Part shown: positions 31,658 to 41,269 of the stretch, in pieces | Layout of the letters: the number at the start of each line of letters is the position of its first letter | Position numbering within the stretch: position 1 is the first letter of the stretch | Source of the DNA: Aurantiochytrium sp. KH105 | Taxonomy: Eukaryota > Sar > Bigyra > Thraustochytrida > Thraustochytriidae | Direction: 5' to 3' | DNA length: 64,000 bases | NCBI GenBank assembly: GCA_003116975.1 | Contig: BGKB01000138.1 | Coordinates: 62,001 to 126,000 of the forward strand | Notes under the pieces: model-generated | Told to the model about the DNA's origin: nothing | Seen by the model: the letters and a program-made list of their open reading frames with translations, nothing else | Database searches by the model: none | Made by a program: the position numbers and the translations under genes

Positions 31658-34600
31658 ATGGCGAGCGGGGGCGCGAAGGCGCAGGAGGGCGCGAAGGCGC
31701 AGGAGGGCGCGAAGGCGCAGGAGGGCGCGAAGGCGCAGGAGGACGGCTCCGACCGACCTCTTGTGCTCGTGCTCAACGCGAGCCCGGCGACAAGCTTCGA
31801 AGAAGAGGTTGGGAATAGTCCGGAGGCTTTGATTGCGCTTCGAAACGACGTCGACGTCGAGGCGCTCTCGCAACTTTTACGGGTCTGGTGGGTTCCGAGC
31901 GCGGAGGAAGACGATTTGACGGAGATCGGATTGGACGATGTTGCTGGTCTCAAGAGAAAGTACTCGAATGTAGAAGGCCTAGAGCTCTTTGCTCTTTGCC
32001 TCAGCGCATTGCTGGACGATCATGATTCTAAGTTGCTTGAATATAAACCTGATCATCAAAGAGCTCGGATCAGTGCATCTCCTGACAACGAATATGTCGC
32101 GACAGCTCTCAGAGATCTTGCAGCAAAGTCGCTCTCAGCTCCAAGCCGGCACTATTTACTCCCGCTCCGACAGTTCGCAAAAAAGAATCCTCATTTCATC
32201 AAATTCAAAAAAGACTCTGATGATCTGCAAAGTCAGCTGCAGAAAGAACTTTCGCGAAAAGATGCGCCTGGAACTCGCATCGTTCTTTTACGCGATGCGA
32301 GCGACGCTTCGACGCAGAGTGTTCTGCTCGTGTTCACATCCGAAACAGCTCAGAATGTTCGCAGGCTTCTCGAATCGAGTCAAAAAAGGCAGGATGAGGA
32401 GGACATTGCTGAAGAAGCTGACGACGAGACGATAGGTGACGAGGACGAGGCAGCTGATCGGCCTGTACAAATCATCTTTGTCGTGGACAGCGCAAATGAA
32501 GAGGTGAATGGCCAAGAAGGAACCATCGAGCTCATTAGACCACGCTTCGAGATCGATGTGGAACGGCGTCAGATACTCGCAGAGAACCTGCTCACCCCCG
32601 AAGACGCACACGCAGCGAGAGCGTGGGAACAAGTGATTCGCGAGATTGCAAGCTTTGGCTTACCTCTTGCACGGGACTTTCGCGAGCATATCTCAATGAA
32701 GCTTGACAAAGAACATGACAACGAGCTCGACGACGATGATGAAAAACCGGCGCTGATGCGTGTCAAGCTACACGTTAAGAGTGATGCATTCCAGGAGCAG
32801 AGCGCGCTTCGTCAGCAGATCGGCACGCCACAGCCTGATGTTGCGCATCCTGAGCAACGCGAGGTCGCCGAAAAGGTCTTCCGCAAAGCCGAGCAGGTCC
32901 TCTTTGGTCCTTCAGACGCAGACTGGACGTCCAAGTTCAACAGCGTCTCCTTCGTCGTGCTAACACCAAACTTTAACTCCCTGCAGTCCCAGACTGCAGA
33001 CAGAGTCACACGCGCAAAGCTCGAGGGCGGGCGCGTGCTCAAGCACACCAAGGTGCCGCATGCGGCTATGGACGCGCATCAAAAGTGGATGGAAGAGGAG
33101 GTCAAGAACCCAAAGACTCTCTTTGTCATCATCGCTGACGAGTGTCACTTTGCGCCGACGAAAGATGGCGCGCACGACTGGCTTCTCAATAACCCAGCGC
33201 TAATTGGTGAGAATGTACTGCGTCTTCTCGTCTCTGCAACGCCGCAGAACGTACTTTCTAAGACTTCACGGGTTGCCGACGACAACATCGTTCGCTGGTT
33301 CAAGCCCGCCTCGATGTACCGCAGCATGGACTACTACGTCGAGACGGCGACGTGGGCGGTTCCAGGTTACGTACGGCCGCTGAGACTCGCTGCCAATGGA
33401 AAGATTTATGATGTAGACCCGCGTGTGACCACGCATGAAGGTTGCGCATACCGATATCCAATGCACGACTACAAAGCGTTCTGCAGTGTCTTCAATCGCA
33501 GGGTGCGTGAGGTGCTAGGACTGAGTACATTTTTCTCTGTTGTAAACAACGGCATGGAAAAGCTTCCGCTAGCTGTTCCTCGTGATGTTGATCTCGACTT
33601 TGACGAGAATTTCGACATAAAGACGGGCCTGCTATACTGGCTTGGTTTCGAGGACGATCGCGAACGCATTCAATCAGCGCGTCAGAACGCAATGGGAGAT
33701 GGACGCAAACAGTACTACCGAGTTGCTGCATCGGGTATCCCACTTTTCTGCGATACAGCCGGTAATGACAATGTCGTGGACTGCCTTCCACGTCGGCGTC
33801 AGCGTGTACTGAAGGACGACGCCTTTGATGTCGTACGTGGACTCGCAAACAGGTCGTTCGGCAAGCGAGGCGCAGCCAAGCGTAAGCAAAAGGGAATCAG
33901 GGTGGCCGAATCAACTCCTCTCTATGATGGTCACATCATCATGGCAGACTACCTTCTCTCGCTCACATATCTTGCGGTGTATCGGATCGACCATGACAAT
34001 CTCTGGAACAGAGACTTGAGCCGCAAAGATATTTTTGCACCCTTAGAGGAAAATGATGTCAGGCAACTTGCTCTTGACGATGAGAAGCTCAAGGCTTTTG
34101 CTCTTCACCTTGGCTTTACAGATCGGGTATGGCCAGGTGTTGCCCATGAAACAGAGAAAGAAGTGGGGTGCTTCAAGATCGCTGATGGCGTTGAGGAAGC
34201 TTCCGTTCAACACCTTCTCAAGATTCTCCTCGAAGCGACCGTAAGATCAGCATGGTCTGAATTGAGCAACCTGGACGTGGCCGGATGGAAGACCCTCACG
34301 AGACGGCTCAACAGCGAATGGGTCGAAGAAGCAAAGAGTCTTGCAGAAGCAGAAAATCATGATACGCCTGCGCATTGGCGATTCGCTTGGCAGTATGTCA
34401 TCTCTGAGAAGCTGGAACGCAACCGCGAAGATCGCACGGAATCGCAAGGCAACACATCTCAGGCGTGGTACAACGAGACCGATCGTCTCTTGCACGACCT
34501 GCTAGACGTCCATCCCAGGTACAGAACAGGACGCATGGCTGTCATTCGCGTCTACGAGACGGACGAGAATCTCTCGATACAGGACTGTCTCCGCAGCGCA

Positions 34601-37600
34601 TTGAAGAAGCTAGGGCTCACCAGTCACGGACACGGCGGCCTTCTTAGCGTTGTTGCAGACGTTGGTGGCAGCGATGGAAAGAAGAAGCGAACGTCTGAGG
34701 GCAAGGTGGTGCAGAAGGTTGCTCGACGAGCGACAAGTCTTTTCACCCAGCTCGAGCCATGGACGCTGACACGTGACCTGCGGCATCCTTTCAAGCAGGA
34801 CGTGGCGGAAACTGAGCGCGAGACCATTGTTGACCGCGTGAACAAGTCTTTTGCCGAAGCTCAGGCTCAAGATGCTGAGGCACGGAAACATCTCGGAGAA
34901 GCACCTCGTTCTTCACCTTCTAAAGCTGCCCAGAAAACAGCCAAGTACGAGGACCTGGAGAACCTGCCTACGATCGTGATTCTGTGCGAGAAGGGGCGTA
35001 TGGGTGACACTTTTCCGCATTCGTTTCGCTTCCTTGACATCCGCCTGCGCTCATCAAAGACGTACTCGACGTTTGTGCAAGAATTCGGGCGCGTCTGCCG
35101 CTATCCAGGCCTGGACTCCAGCACTGCAGACACCTTTGAGGTCTCTGAGGAAGGAGGCTGGGCGGCGCTTGAGCAACAGCTCGATGACTTTTTCAAGGAT
35201 CCTGAAGTGAGAAGGTATTTTGCCAAAGGCGGGAGCTATGCCGTTATGGACCCGGGCCAGGAGGTGCGTTTTCACGCCGACTCGGAGATGCAGCTCGAGT
35301 CCGGGTTCCGTACGGCCTTGGGGAATATCGATGATGGACGGGCGCGATTTGGCACGTGGACAGCAAAGCGCTATGTGCATGTGCTCCCGACGGTGCTGAT
35401 GAACGCAGAGAGATACAACGCGCAGCTGCAAAAGGCAATTGAGCACAAGTATCGTGATGCCGAAGGACGCCAGCGCATTGATCAGTGCATTCCTGGTCCA
35501 CTTGATCTGTACTTGTCTTCTGGGCGGAGAGGCGCTGCTGCAGAATCGTGCCCTCGATTCGATAAAGGAGAACAAGTCATCGTCAATCCGATGCATGACA
35601 TTGTTGCTTACCGATCAAGAAGTACACAAACGAGTCGGCAAGCTACTCACTACGACAGCGGGCACAGTGATGGTGACGATCCGCGTCGTCTCTTGCTCAT
35701 GGCGCAGTGCCAGCAGGGCAAGACCGGGACATATCTACATTTCCTGCGTTTGCTCAAGGAGCGCGTGGAGATTGCGATTCCAACGCCTCCTGATGCGCTT
35801 CCGTTGGTTGCGCGGGCAGAGTGGACTCTGCCGCACTGGAGGAACCTCATTGTCAACGCTCAATCGCCCGGCTTTCCAGCACTTAGGAGCTCTTACGCGA
35901 TGCCTAAAAAGGGCCAATACCACGCAAGTGTTTTGCAACAACGCACGCTTGCGCTCATGATTGCCAGTGAGAATGGATCTGGCTGGTACAAGGCATATCG
36001 CGACTACTTGCTTGACGAAGATGGCGAGGCAATTGTTTCGAGGGCGGGTCTTGACAAGATTGAAGTGCTTGGTAAGACAGTCGAAGAGCTCGGTGCTCCT
36101 TTTGATGGTTCTCGGTGTACGAATTCTCAACTCGCATTTGACTGTGTCAACTTTGACGGTCGGTTTTCTTCTGCCGAAGGAGATACTCCCGCAAAATCGT
36201 TTCTCCAAAACGACACGGCTCAGCTTCGTGATATTTTGGACAAGCATGCACCAAAAAAAGAAAGCACATCGTTAGGACGTCGGGTACGTATTGCACGTGA
36301 GCACGTTCAACGTCAGCTCTGGGATGCCGGGTCTCGACGCGGACGCATGGATCACCCTAAAGACGGCAGGGCGGACAGCTTTACGCAGTCAGTGACAGCA
36401 GCGAATGCGTATGAGAGCGTCGCTGCTCGATCTACATCTTCAGGCTTCACCAATAAGTACCACCGCAAGCAGTACATAGTCAAGGATGTCAAGCTCGTAG
36501 GCGAGGGTGTCTGCTTGTCGGCACCCTATGCTGGTTTCCATGGTCTGCACCTCAAAGAGGATGGTCGCAGCATGCAGATCAATATCGGGCAGCGCACGCT
36601 CCTCAACGTGAGTCTCTCCCCGGAGACGCGAACCATGAGCACGTTGAATGATGCCACGAACGTTCGTTGGGTGTTCGTGCCCTCGTACAACCGTGCTGGC
36701 GTTGCGCTCGTGGACTACGAAAAGGCGATACCCAGAGACGATAGCGGCAAGCCAACGGTCGTGTGCCTCGTGGTCCGGAGTGGCAAGCAATTCGATAACT
36801 ACGTAGCGGCGTATGGATCCGCTCATCTTATTCTCGGCCTTCCGGAATCGATGGCGTCCAAGACTTCGGAAGGATCTCGCGTCTTCGCAGAACGAGGTGG
36901 CATCGGATATGCTCGGCTGTTCATCCAGCTTGCGGCGCATCAGCTCGGCCTTCCCTGGGTCTGGATCCTCGACGACAACGTCGATGTGTGCTATGAGCGA
37001 AAGCTTGAGGACAAAGTCCCGGCAAATGCACTGAGCGCTCATCCAGATGCATGCTCTTTCTCAACGGTTATGGCAGGCGTCGAGAGTATTGTGCACAACG
37101 AGGATGAAGAACTCGCCCAAGCGCACCAGCAGAAACGCATGAACAAGTGGAAGCCCAATGGCCCCGTGCTTCGGAAAAGGCCAGCTCCTGAAGCGAGCAA
37201 TCGAAATGTACGTTCCAAAGGGGAGCTAACAGGAGGTGCGAATCAGTACGGACTGATTGGGATCCGTCGTGACCCCCGGGCCCGCCAAACAGAGTCCGAG
37301 CATCCGTTCATGGTCACGTATTCGGTGTACTCGTTCATCTACTTGAATGTCACGAGCACAGTGAACGCCGGGGTGTTTTTCCCGATCAAGACGTTTTGGG
37401 AAGACGTGGAGTTCAATCACCTGGTTGATGAGGCTGGCTTGGTTTGCCTCAAGGTGAACCGCTTCTTTCATCACAAGAAGAACCTCAAGCTGAGTGCGAG
37501 AAAGATCAGGGAGCGGGCTGCTGAGATGTCGCCATGCTTCACGGAACTTACGGAGGCGCTGGATCACTTTCGCAAATTGAATGGGGGGTTGAGGCCGGCG

Positions 37601-39940
37601 CCACTCTGGTCGAAAATGATGCCAACGTTTTTCGAGCAAAATAAACTATGGGCGGCGGAGTTCTGGGATCGAATCTCTGGCGAGGCTGATGTGAGGCCCC
37701 CACATGCTTTGCTAACGTGCTTTTTAGAGGTCTCCCGGGATGATGCATATAATCGAATCGTGGTGCGAACGTCTGGAGAACTGTCGAATCTGCTGCTCAT
37801 AGTCCGCGATGACGACATCGATGCGTTTCCTGAGATTGCTGATGCAGACGATGGTATCAATCTCTTGGGCGGAAATAGACAGCTTAAGATTTATCGCAAG
37901 GCACAAGTTCAGAATCCATTCCCGACGCAACTTTTCGTTGTTGGGGCCAACGCTGATCTGCCTTCCTCGTCATCCCAAGGGTCACCGGAGGGCAAATCTC
38001 ACACGGAGACACCTGTGTCCCCTGCCCTCAATATCAAGCACTCGGAAGGTCGGAGACCGCACGCCCCGAACGGGCCACCTCCGGGCCGCATTGGTAAAGA
38101 TTCTCCGGTAAAGAAGCGACGAGGAAGTGCAGCGAGTAGCGCCTCGTCTCCTGATAAACGGTTGAAGAATGACCAGCGTCCCATCAACAGCTTCTTCGGA
38201 AAACGAGACCCTCCTGACAACAAGAAGCGAGATAACAATACGAGCAGCTCGTCCACTGACGGGAATGCGAAACGAAAGCCTGACCCGAGTTCCGATAGCA
38301 TATCCTCCAAGAAGCCACGGAGGACTGGTCCTGGTAATCGTCCTCAAGTAACGCAAGGAGCGCTAGAGTCAGGCTCCGAAAACTCGCAAGCCGCTCGTGA
38401 TCAGGCTGCACATGAGTCCCAACATGGAGAAATGCCCTCCACGCCGCCATCGTCCTCCCAGAGAGAGGAAAAGCAATTTACTCAATCTCCCACACATCCT
38501 TCACCGAGCCCAAACCCTGCCAGTATACCGATGGAAGACGCGCGAGAATTTCTTCGCGCTCAGCTGGAAATGGCACAAGCCAACGATACGCGTCTTCCCG
38601 GGAAGTTTTACAGCCATGCGGCTGCCTTGTTGGAAAGCTGCAAAACCTGGGAGGAGTTCGTGGCAAGCATCAGCTTCAGAGCGTTGCAGCAAAATAAGGT
38701 TTTGCCAGATGGTGAACAAGAAGAGATGAAGAAAGGAATCAATGCAATCAAGGCGAGGCTTATACGAGCGAAACGAGATTACGTGGAGCAGTCCGCGCAA
38801 CCAGGAGGAGTGCGCGCAGCTTCATCACCAGTGACTCCGCCTCGGCCCCGTCCAAAACCTCGCGATCCGTCCCTTGAAGTCGCGCGGGAGTCTATCGAGT
38901 CGTTCAAAGCCAAGGACGTGCGTCTTCCAGGAAAGTTCTACAGCCATGTGAGCGATTTGCTGGGAAGCTGCAGTAACATTTCAGACTTGATGGGAAGGTT
39001 GAAATACCGACAGTTGCAGCGAGACGAGATATTGCCAGGTGGGGATCAGGATGCCATGAAAAAGGCCATTGAGGCTCTGAAAGCGAGACTCAGCCGGGCG
39101 ATGCAAGGTTCGTCTGGTCAGGTCGACGAAGCACAGAGTCGTGTTCCCGCCACATCGATCTCGTCCCAGCAAGCCAACGTTCCGTCTCCGGTTCCTGCAC
39201 CTGCGACTCCAACAACACCACCGCACAACTCACGCTCGCCGCGCCAACAGTCGAATGGCATTCCAATCGAGGCCGTGCGCGCTGCTGTCCTTGCACAGCT
39301 CGCGGAATTCAAAGGCAAAAACACACATCTGCCAGAGAGATTCTATACTTACGCAAAGGAGAAACTGGAAACATCTACCACATTGGCAGAGTTCGTAAGT
39401 GCCACGAGTTTTCGAACTCTGCAGAACGCTGGCATCTTACCGAACGGTGAACAGGAGGATATGAGAAAAGCCATCAATGCGCTCAAGCAGAGGTTTAACC
39501 GAGCTGTGAAAGACGATTCTCCTCTCAAGCATGCGCAAAGTGCAACACCACATAGTCGTTCTACCTCAGCAACCTCGTCTCATCAAGCCAACGTCTCGTC
39601 TCCGGTTCCTGCACCTGCGACTCCAACAACACCACCGCACAGCTCACGCTCGCCGCGCCAACAGCCGAATGGCATTCCAATCGAGGCCGTGCGCGCTGCT
39701 GTCCTTGCACAGCTCGCGGAATTCAAAGGCAAAAACACACATCTGCCAGAGAGATTCTATACTTACGCAAAGGAGACACTCCAAACATCTACCACATTGG
39801 CAGAGTTCGTGAGTGCCACGAGTTTTCGAACTCTGCAGAACGCTGGCATCTTACCGAACGGTGAACAGGAGAATATGAAGAAAGCCATCAATGCACTCAA
39901 GGGGAGATTTAACAAGGTGAAACGTGAATACCTACCATGA
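31658..39940 (+). CDS. Giant GREB1-like permuted helicase-glycosyltransferase A
   Basis: 2760 aa, one exon. The start is chosen because GCCATGGCGAGCG is shared with paralogue B. Order: four 18-bp GAKAQE repeats; a novel domain (RPLVLVLNAS, later LELFALCL), nt 31757-32410; an SF2 helicase with motif II DECH at 33137, SAT near 33232 and motif VI QEFGRVCR at 35078, but motif I QCQQGKT only at 35705-35725, so the core is circularly permuted; a GT-A glycosyltransferase domain at about 36.6-37.5 kb with WILDDN (DDN at 36971, DxD-like) and FWEDVEFN (37394), of the TAGT family to which animal GREB1 C-termini belong; a basic Ser/Pro tail (SPVKKRRGS, KKPRRTG, likely NLS); four ~80-residue C-terminal repeats (38531, 38871, 39259, 39674). 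TAGT enzymes are thought to glycosylate modified DNA bases, and GREB1 has been linked to protein O-GlcNAcylation; the substrate here is unknown. All key motifs look intact. Confidence 0.8.
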   Translation: MASGGAKAQEGAKAQEGAKAQEGAKAQEDGSDRPLVLVLNASPATSFEEEVGNSPEALIALRNDVDVEALSQLLRVWWVPSAEEDDLTEIGLDDVAGLKRKYSNVEGLELFALCLSALLDDHDSKLLEYKPDHQRARISASPDNEYVATALRDLAAKSLSAPSRHYLLPLRQFAKKNPHFIKFKKDSDDLQSQLQKELSRKDAPGTRIVLLRDASDASTQSVLLVFTSETAQNVRRLLESSQKRQDEEDIAEEADDETIGDEDEAADRPVQIIFVVDSANEEVNGQEGTIELIRPRFEIDVERRQILAENLLTPEDAHAARAWEQVIREIASFGLPLARDFREHISMKLDKEHDNELDDDDEKPALMRVKLHVKSDAFQEQSALRQQIGTPQPDVAHPEQREVAEKVFRKAEQVLFGPSDADWTSKFNSVSFVVLTPNFNSLQSQTADRVTRAKLEGGRVLKHTKVPHAAMDAHQKWMEEEVKNPKTLFVIIADECHFAPTKDGAHDWLLNNPALIGENVLRLLVSATPQNVLSKTSRVADDNIVRWFKPASMYRSMDYYVETATWAVPGYVRPLRLAANGKIYDVDPRVTTHEGCAYRYPMHDYKAFCSVFNRRVREVLGLSTFFSVVNNGMEKLPLAVPRDVDLDFDENFDIKTGLLYWLGFEDDRERIQSARQNAMGDGRKQYYRVAASGIPLFCDTAGNDNVVDCLPRRRQRVLKDDAFDVVRGLANRSFGKRGAAKRKQKGIRVAESTPLYDGHIIMADYLLSLTYLAVYRIDHDNLWNRDLSRKDIFAPLEENDVRQLALDDEKLKAFALHLGFTDRVWPGVAHETEKEVGCFKIADGVEEASVQHLLKILLEATVRSAWSELSNLDVAGWKTLTRRLNSEWVEEAKSLAEAENHDTPAHWRFAWQYVISEKLERNREDRTESQGNTSQAWYNETDRLLHDLLDVHPRYRTGRMAVIRVYETDENLSIQDCLRSALKKLGLTSHGHGGLLSVVADVGGSDGKKKRTSEGKVVQKVARRATSLFTQLEPWTLTRDLRHPFKQDVAETERETIVDRVNKSFAEAQAQDAEARKHLGEAPRSSPSKAAQKTAKYEDLENLPTIVILCEKGRMGDTFPHSFRFLDIRLRSSKTYSTFVQEFGRVCRYPGLDSSTADTFEVSEEGGWAALEQQLDDFFKDPEVRRYFAKGGSYAVMDPGQEVRFHADSEMQLESGFRTALGNIDDGRARFGTWTAKRYVHVLPTVLMNAERYNAQLQKAIEHKYRDAEGRQRIDQCIPGPLDLYLSSGRRGAAAESCPRFDKGEQVIVNPMHDIVAYRSRSTQTSRQATHYDSGHSDGDDPRRLLLMAQCQQGKTGTYLHFLRLLKERVEIAIPTPPDALPLVARAEWTLPHWRNLIVNAQSPGFPALRSSYAMPKKGQYHASVLQQRTLALMIASENGSGWYKAYRDYLLDEDGEAIVSRAGLDKIEVLGKTVEELGAPFDGSRCTNSQLAFDCVNFDGRFSSAEGDTPAKSFLQNDTAQLRDILDKHAPKKESTSLGRRVRIAREHVQRQLWDAGSRRGRMDHPKDGRADSFTQSVTAANAYESVAARSTSSGFTNKYHRKQYIVKDVKLVGEGVCLSAPYAGFHGLHLKEDGRSMQINIGQRTLLNVSLSPETRTMSTLNDATNVRWVFVPSYNRAGVALVDYEKAIPRDDSGKPTVVCLVVRSGKQFDNYVAAYGSAHLILGLPESMASKTSEGSRVFAERGGIGYARLFIQLAAHQLGLPWVWILDDNVDVCYERKLEDKVPANALSAHPDACSFSTVMAGVESIVHNEDEELAQAHQQKRMNKWKPNGPVLRKRPAPEASNRNVRSKGELTGGANQYGLIGIRRDPRARQTESEHPFMVTYSVYSFIYLNVTSTVNAGVFFPIKTFWEDVEFNHLVDEAGLVCLKVNRFFHHKKNLKLSARKIRERAAEMSPCFTELTEALDHFRKLNGGLRPAPLWSKMMPTFFEQNKLWAAEFWDRISGEADVRPPHALLTCFLEVSRDDAYNRIVVRTSGELSNLLLIVRDDDIDAFPEIADADDGINLLGGNRQLKIYRKAQVQNPFPTQLFVVGANADLPSSSSQGSPEGKSHTETPVSPALNIKHSEGRRPHAPNGPPPGRIGKDSPVKKRRGSAASSASSPDKRLKNDQRPINSFFGKRDPPDNKKRDNNTSSSSTDGNAKRKPDPSSDSISSKKPRRTGPGNRPQVTQGALESGSENSQAARDQAAHESQHGEMPSTPPSSSQREEKQFTQSPTHPSPSPNPASIPMEDAREFLRAQLEMAQANDTRLPGKFYSHAAALLESCKTWEEFVASISFRALQQNKVLPDGEQEEMKKGINAIKARLIRAKRDYVEQSAQPGGVRAASSPVTPPRPRPKPRDPSLEVARESIESFKAKDVRLPGKFYSHVSDLLGSCSNISDLMGRLKYRQLQRDEILPGGDQDAMKKAIEALKARLSRAMQGSSGQVDEAQSRVPATSISSQQANVPSPVPAPATPTTPPHNSRSPRQQSNGIPIEAVRAAVLAQLAEFKGKNTHLPERFYTYAKEKLETSTTLAEFVSATSFRTLQNAGILPNGEQEDMRKAINALKQRFNRAVKDDSPLKHAQSATPHSRSTSATSSHQANVSSPVPAPATPTTPPHSSRSPRQQPNGIPIEAVRAAVLAQLAEFKGKNTHLPERFYTYAKETLQTSTTLAEFVSATSFRTLQNAGILPNGEQENMKKAINALKGRFNKVKREYLP
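31670..31741 (+). repeat. Four perfect 18-bp tandem units (GAKAQE)
   Basis: GGCGCGAAGGCGCAGGAG repeated four times without change at the N-terminus of gene A, giving (GAKAQE)4. Paralogue B has no such repeat (MASEDAVAQRE), so it arose in A after duplication and is likely length-variable. Confidence 0.85.
39160..39895 (+). repeat. Recent tandem duplication of C-terminal repeats 3 and 4 in A
   Basis: The linker plus repeat at about 39165-39480 recurs at about 39580-39895 (offset 415 bp) with only scattered differences, including an identical SPVPAPATPTTPPH linker and IPIEAVRAAV start. Paralogue B has one such unit here, followed by an unrelated-looking fourth repeat. Confidence 0.75.
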
Positions 39941-39974
39941 AAGGTGTGCGCAAAGTGGAATCGCATGAGAATAA

Positions 39975-40424
39975 GCCTCAGTAAACTCGTCCCAGCAAGG
40001 CAACGTCCCGACCCTAGCTTCTGTAGACCGAGGGGCAAGAACATCGATAGCGGGCGAGCCGATATCTGAGCGCATATCAAGACCGCAGTCTGCACCTTCT
40101 TCCCGAGCAGATCAGCTGCATGTGGATCAACCCCTTTCGCCGAGCCATAAACCTGGAGAGCTTCCAATGCGTCAAGTTCAAGGCATCATTCGTCCACTGC
40201 TCGACGACCAAGACTCGCGGCTGCCACCAAGGTTCCATGATCATGCAAGAAGTCAATTGCAGACGCGTACGACTTACGGGGAGTTCAAAAGGTCTCTTAG
40301 TCATTCTTCTTTGCAACGAGCGGGGATCCTGCAACCCTCAGACGGCGACGAAGCGGAGTTGAAAAGGGCCATCAGCACTTCAAAGCAGAAGCTTGATCGA
40401 GCGGTCACCGGAAGGAAGAATTGA
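39975..40424 (+). pseudogene. Relic fifth C-terminal repeat of gene A
   Basis: Open in a different frame from gene A, after its TGA at 39938. It begins with an SSQQGNVP linker like the inter-repeat linkers and ends with a full repeat (LPMRQVQGIIRPLLDDQDS to KQKLDRAVTGRKN) nearly identical to the last repeat downstream of B. Homology between A and B continues ~120 bp past this stop into 3' flank, so this repeat was the original end of the gene. Stops and a frame change separate it from A; no splice pair that restores phase was found. Confidence 0.65.
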
Positions 40425-41269
40425 CTGACTTTGAGCTGAGAGTGAACTTACAAAATATGAAAAGAAACCATGAAAGAATTTAAAAATGATTGACTGTGAG
40501 AGCACATTTGCAGTGTTGCAAACGGACTGCAAAGCAGAAAGCAGAGGCGATACCCTGCGGGCTGATATTGCATCGCGATCAGAATCGCGTGAATTTGGCG
40601 AGCTCTTTGCTGTGAATTCTGATTTGCAAAAGCTGATCTGTCGATTCCTTTAGTGCGATAAGTACCCAAACGCAAGTCCTAGCGACAATAATAATCATTA
40701 CCTTACCTAATGCTCAATGAGCAAGGACTTGTAGGTCAAGTTTATTTCCACAACTCTCGTAGATGCTACTGGTGAAAGAATCTATAGAACGAAGGTGATT
40801 CCATGTCTGCGGTAACTTCTTATAGGCGGCGTTGCGTACTAGCATGCAACTCTTACATTTCAATCCTTGCGCATCTCTCGCGTCGACTATTCTTACTTCC
40901 GCAATTAATCCTTAGCTGCGGAGACGTTCCATTTTGGGAATAGCGAAGTCGCATGCTTGACATCGTCGCGAGTGGTGAGAAGCAGAAGAATACAAAGGCT
41001 GCGAGCTGTTCAAATGTGCCAGGAATTTTTTCACGCACTCGCACCGGCAATTATGAAGCTAAATTCAAGATGACATCGATTGATACAAACAAACATGGCC
41101 AATGCACATAAATGATATAATATATGCTTTTACTGTTTTCCGCCAACTCGCAAATGTCTACATCTCTTGATTTCGCTTCCGCTTTCACTTCAGCTTTTGC
41201 TTCGCTCTTCTCTGCTTCTCTTCGCTGTCACTGTCACTGCTACACAGATTGACAACGTCTTGATCATCT
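40425..41269. other. Convergent 3' intergenic region
   Basis: The first ~120 bp (to about 40540) match the 3' flank of B at 55363-55475 (TTTGAGCTGAG, ATGATTGACTGTGAGAGC), marking the right edge of the duplication. The rest to the stop of the ROCO gene is AT-richer unique sequence with no gene seen. Confidence 0.6.

Noticed and set aside
39912-40026. Intron joining gene A to its fifth repeat
   Set aside because: Candidate donor after AACAAG (phase 0) and acceptors at CTGTAG or CCTCAG do not match in phase.
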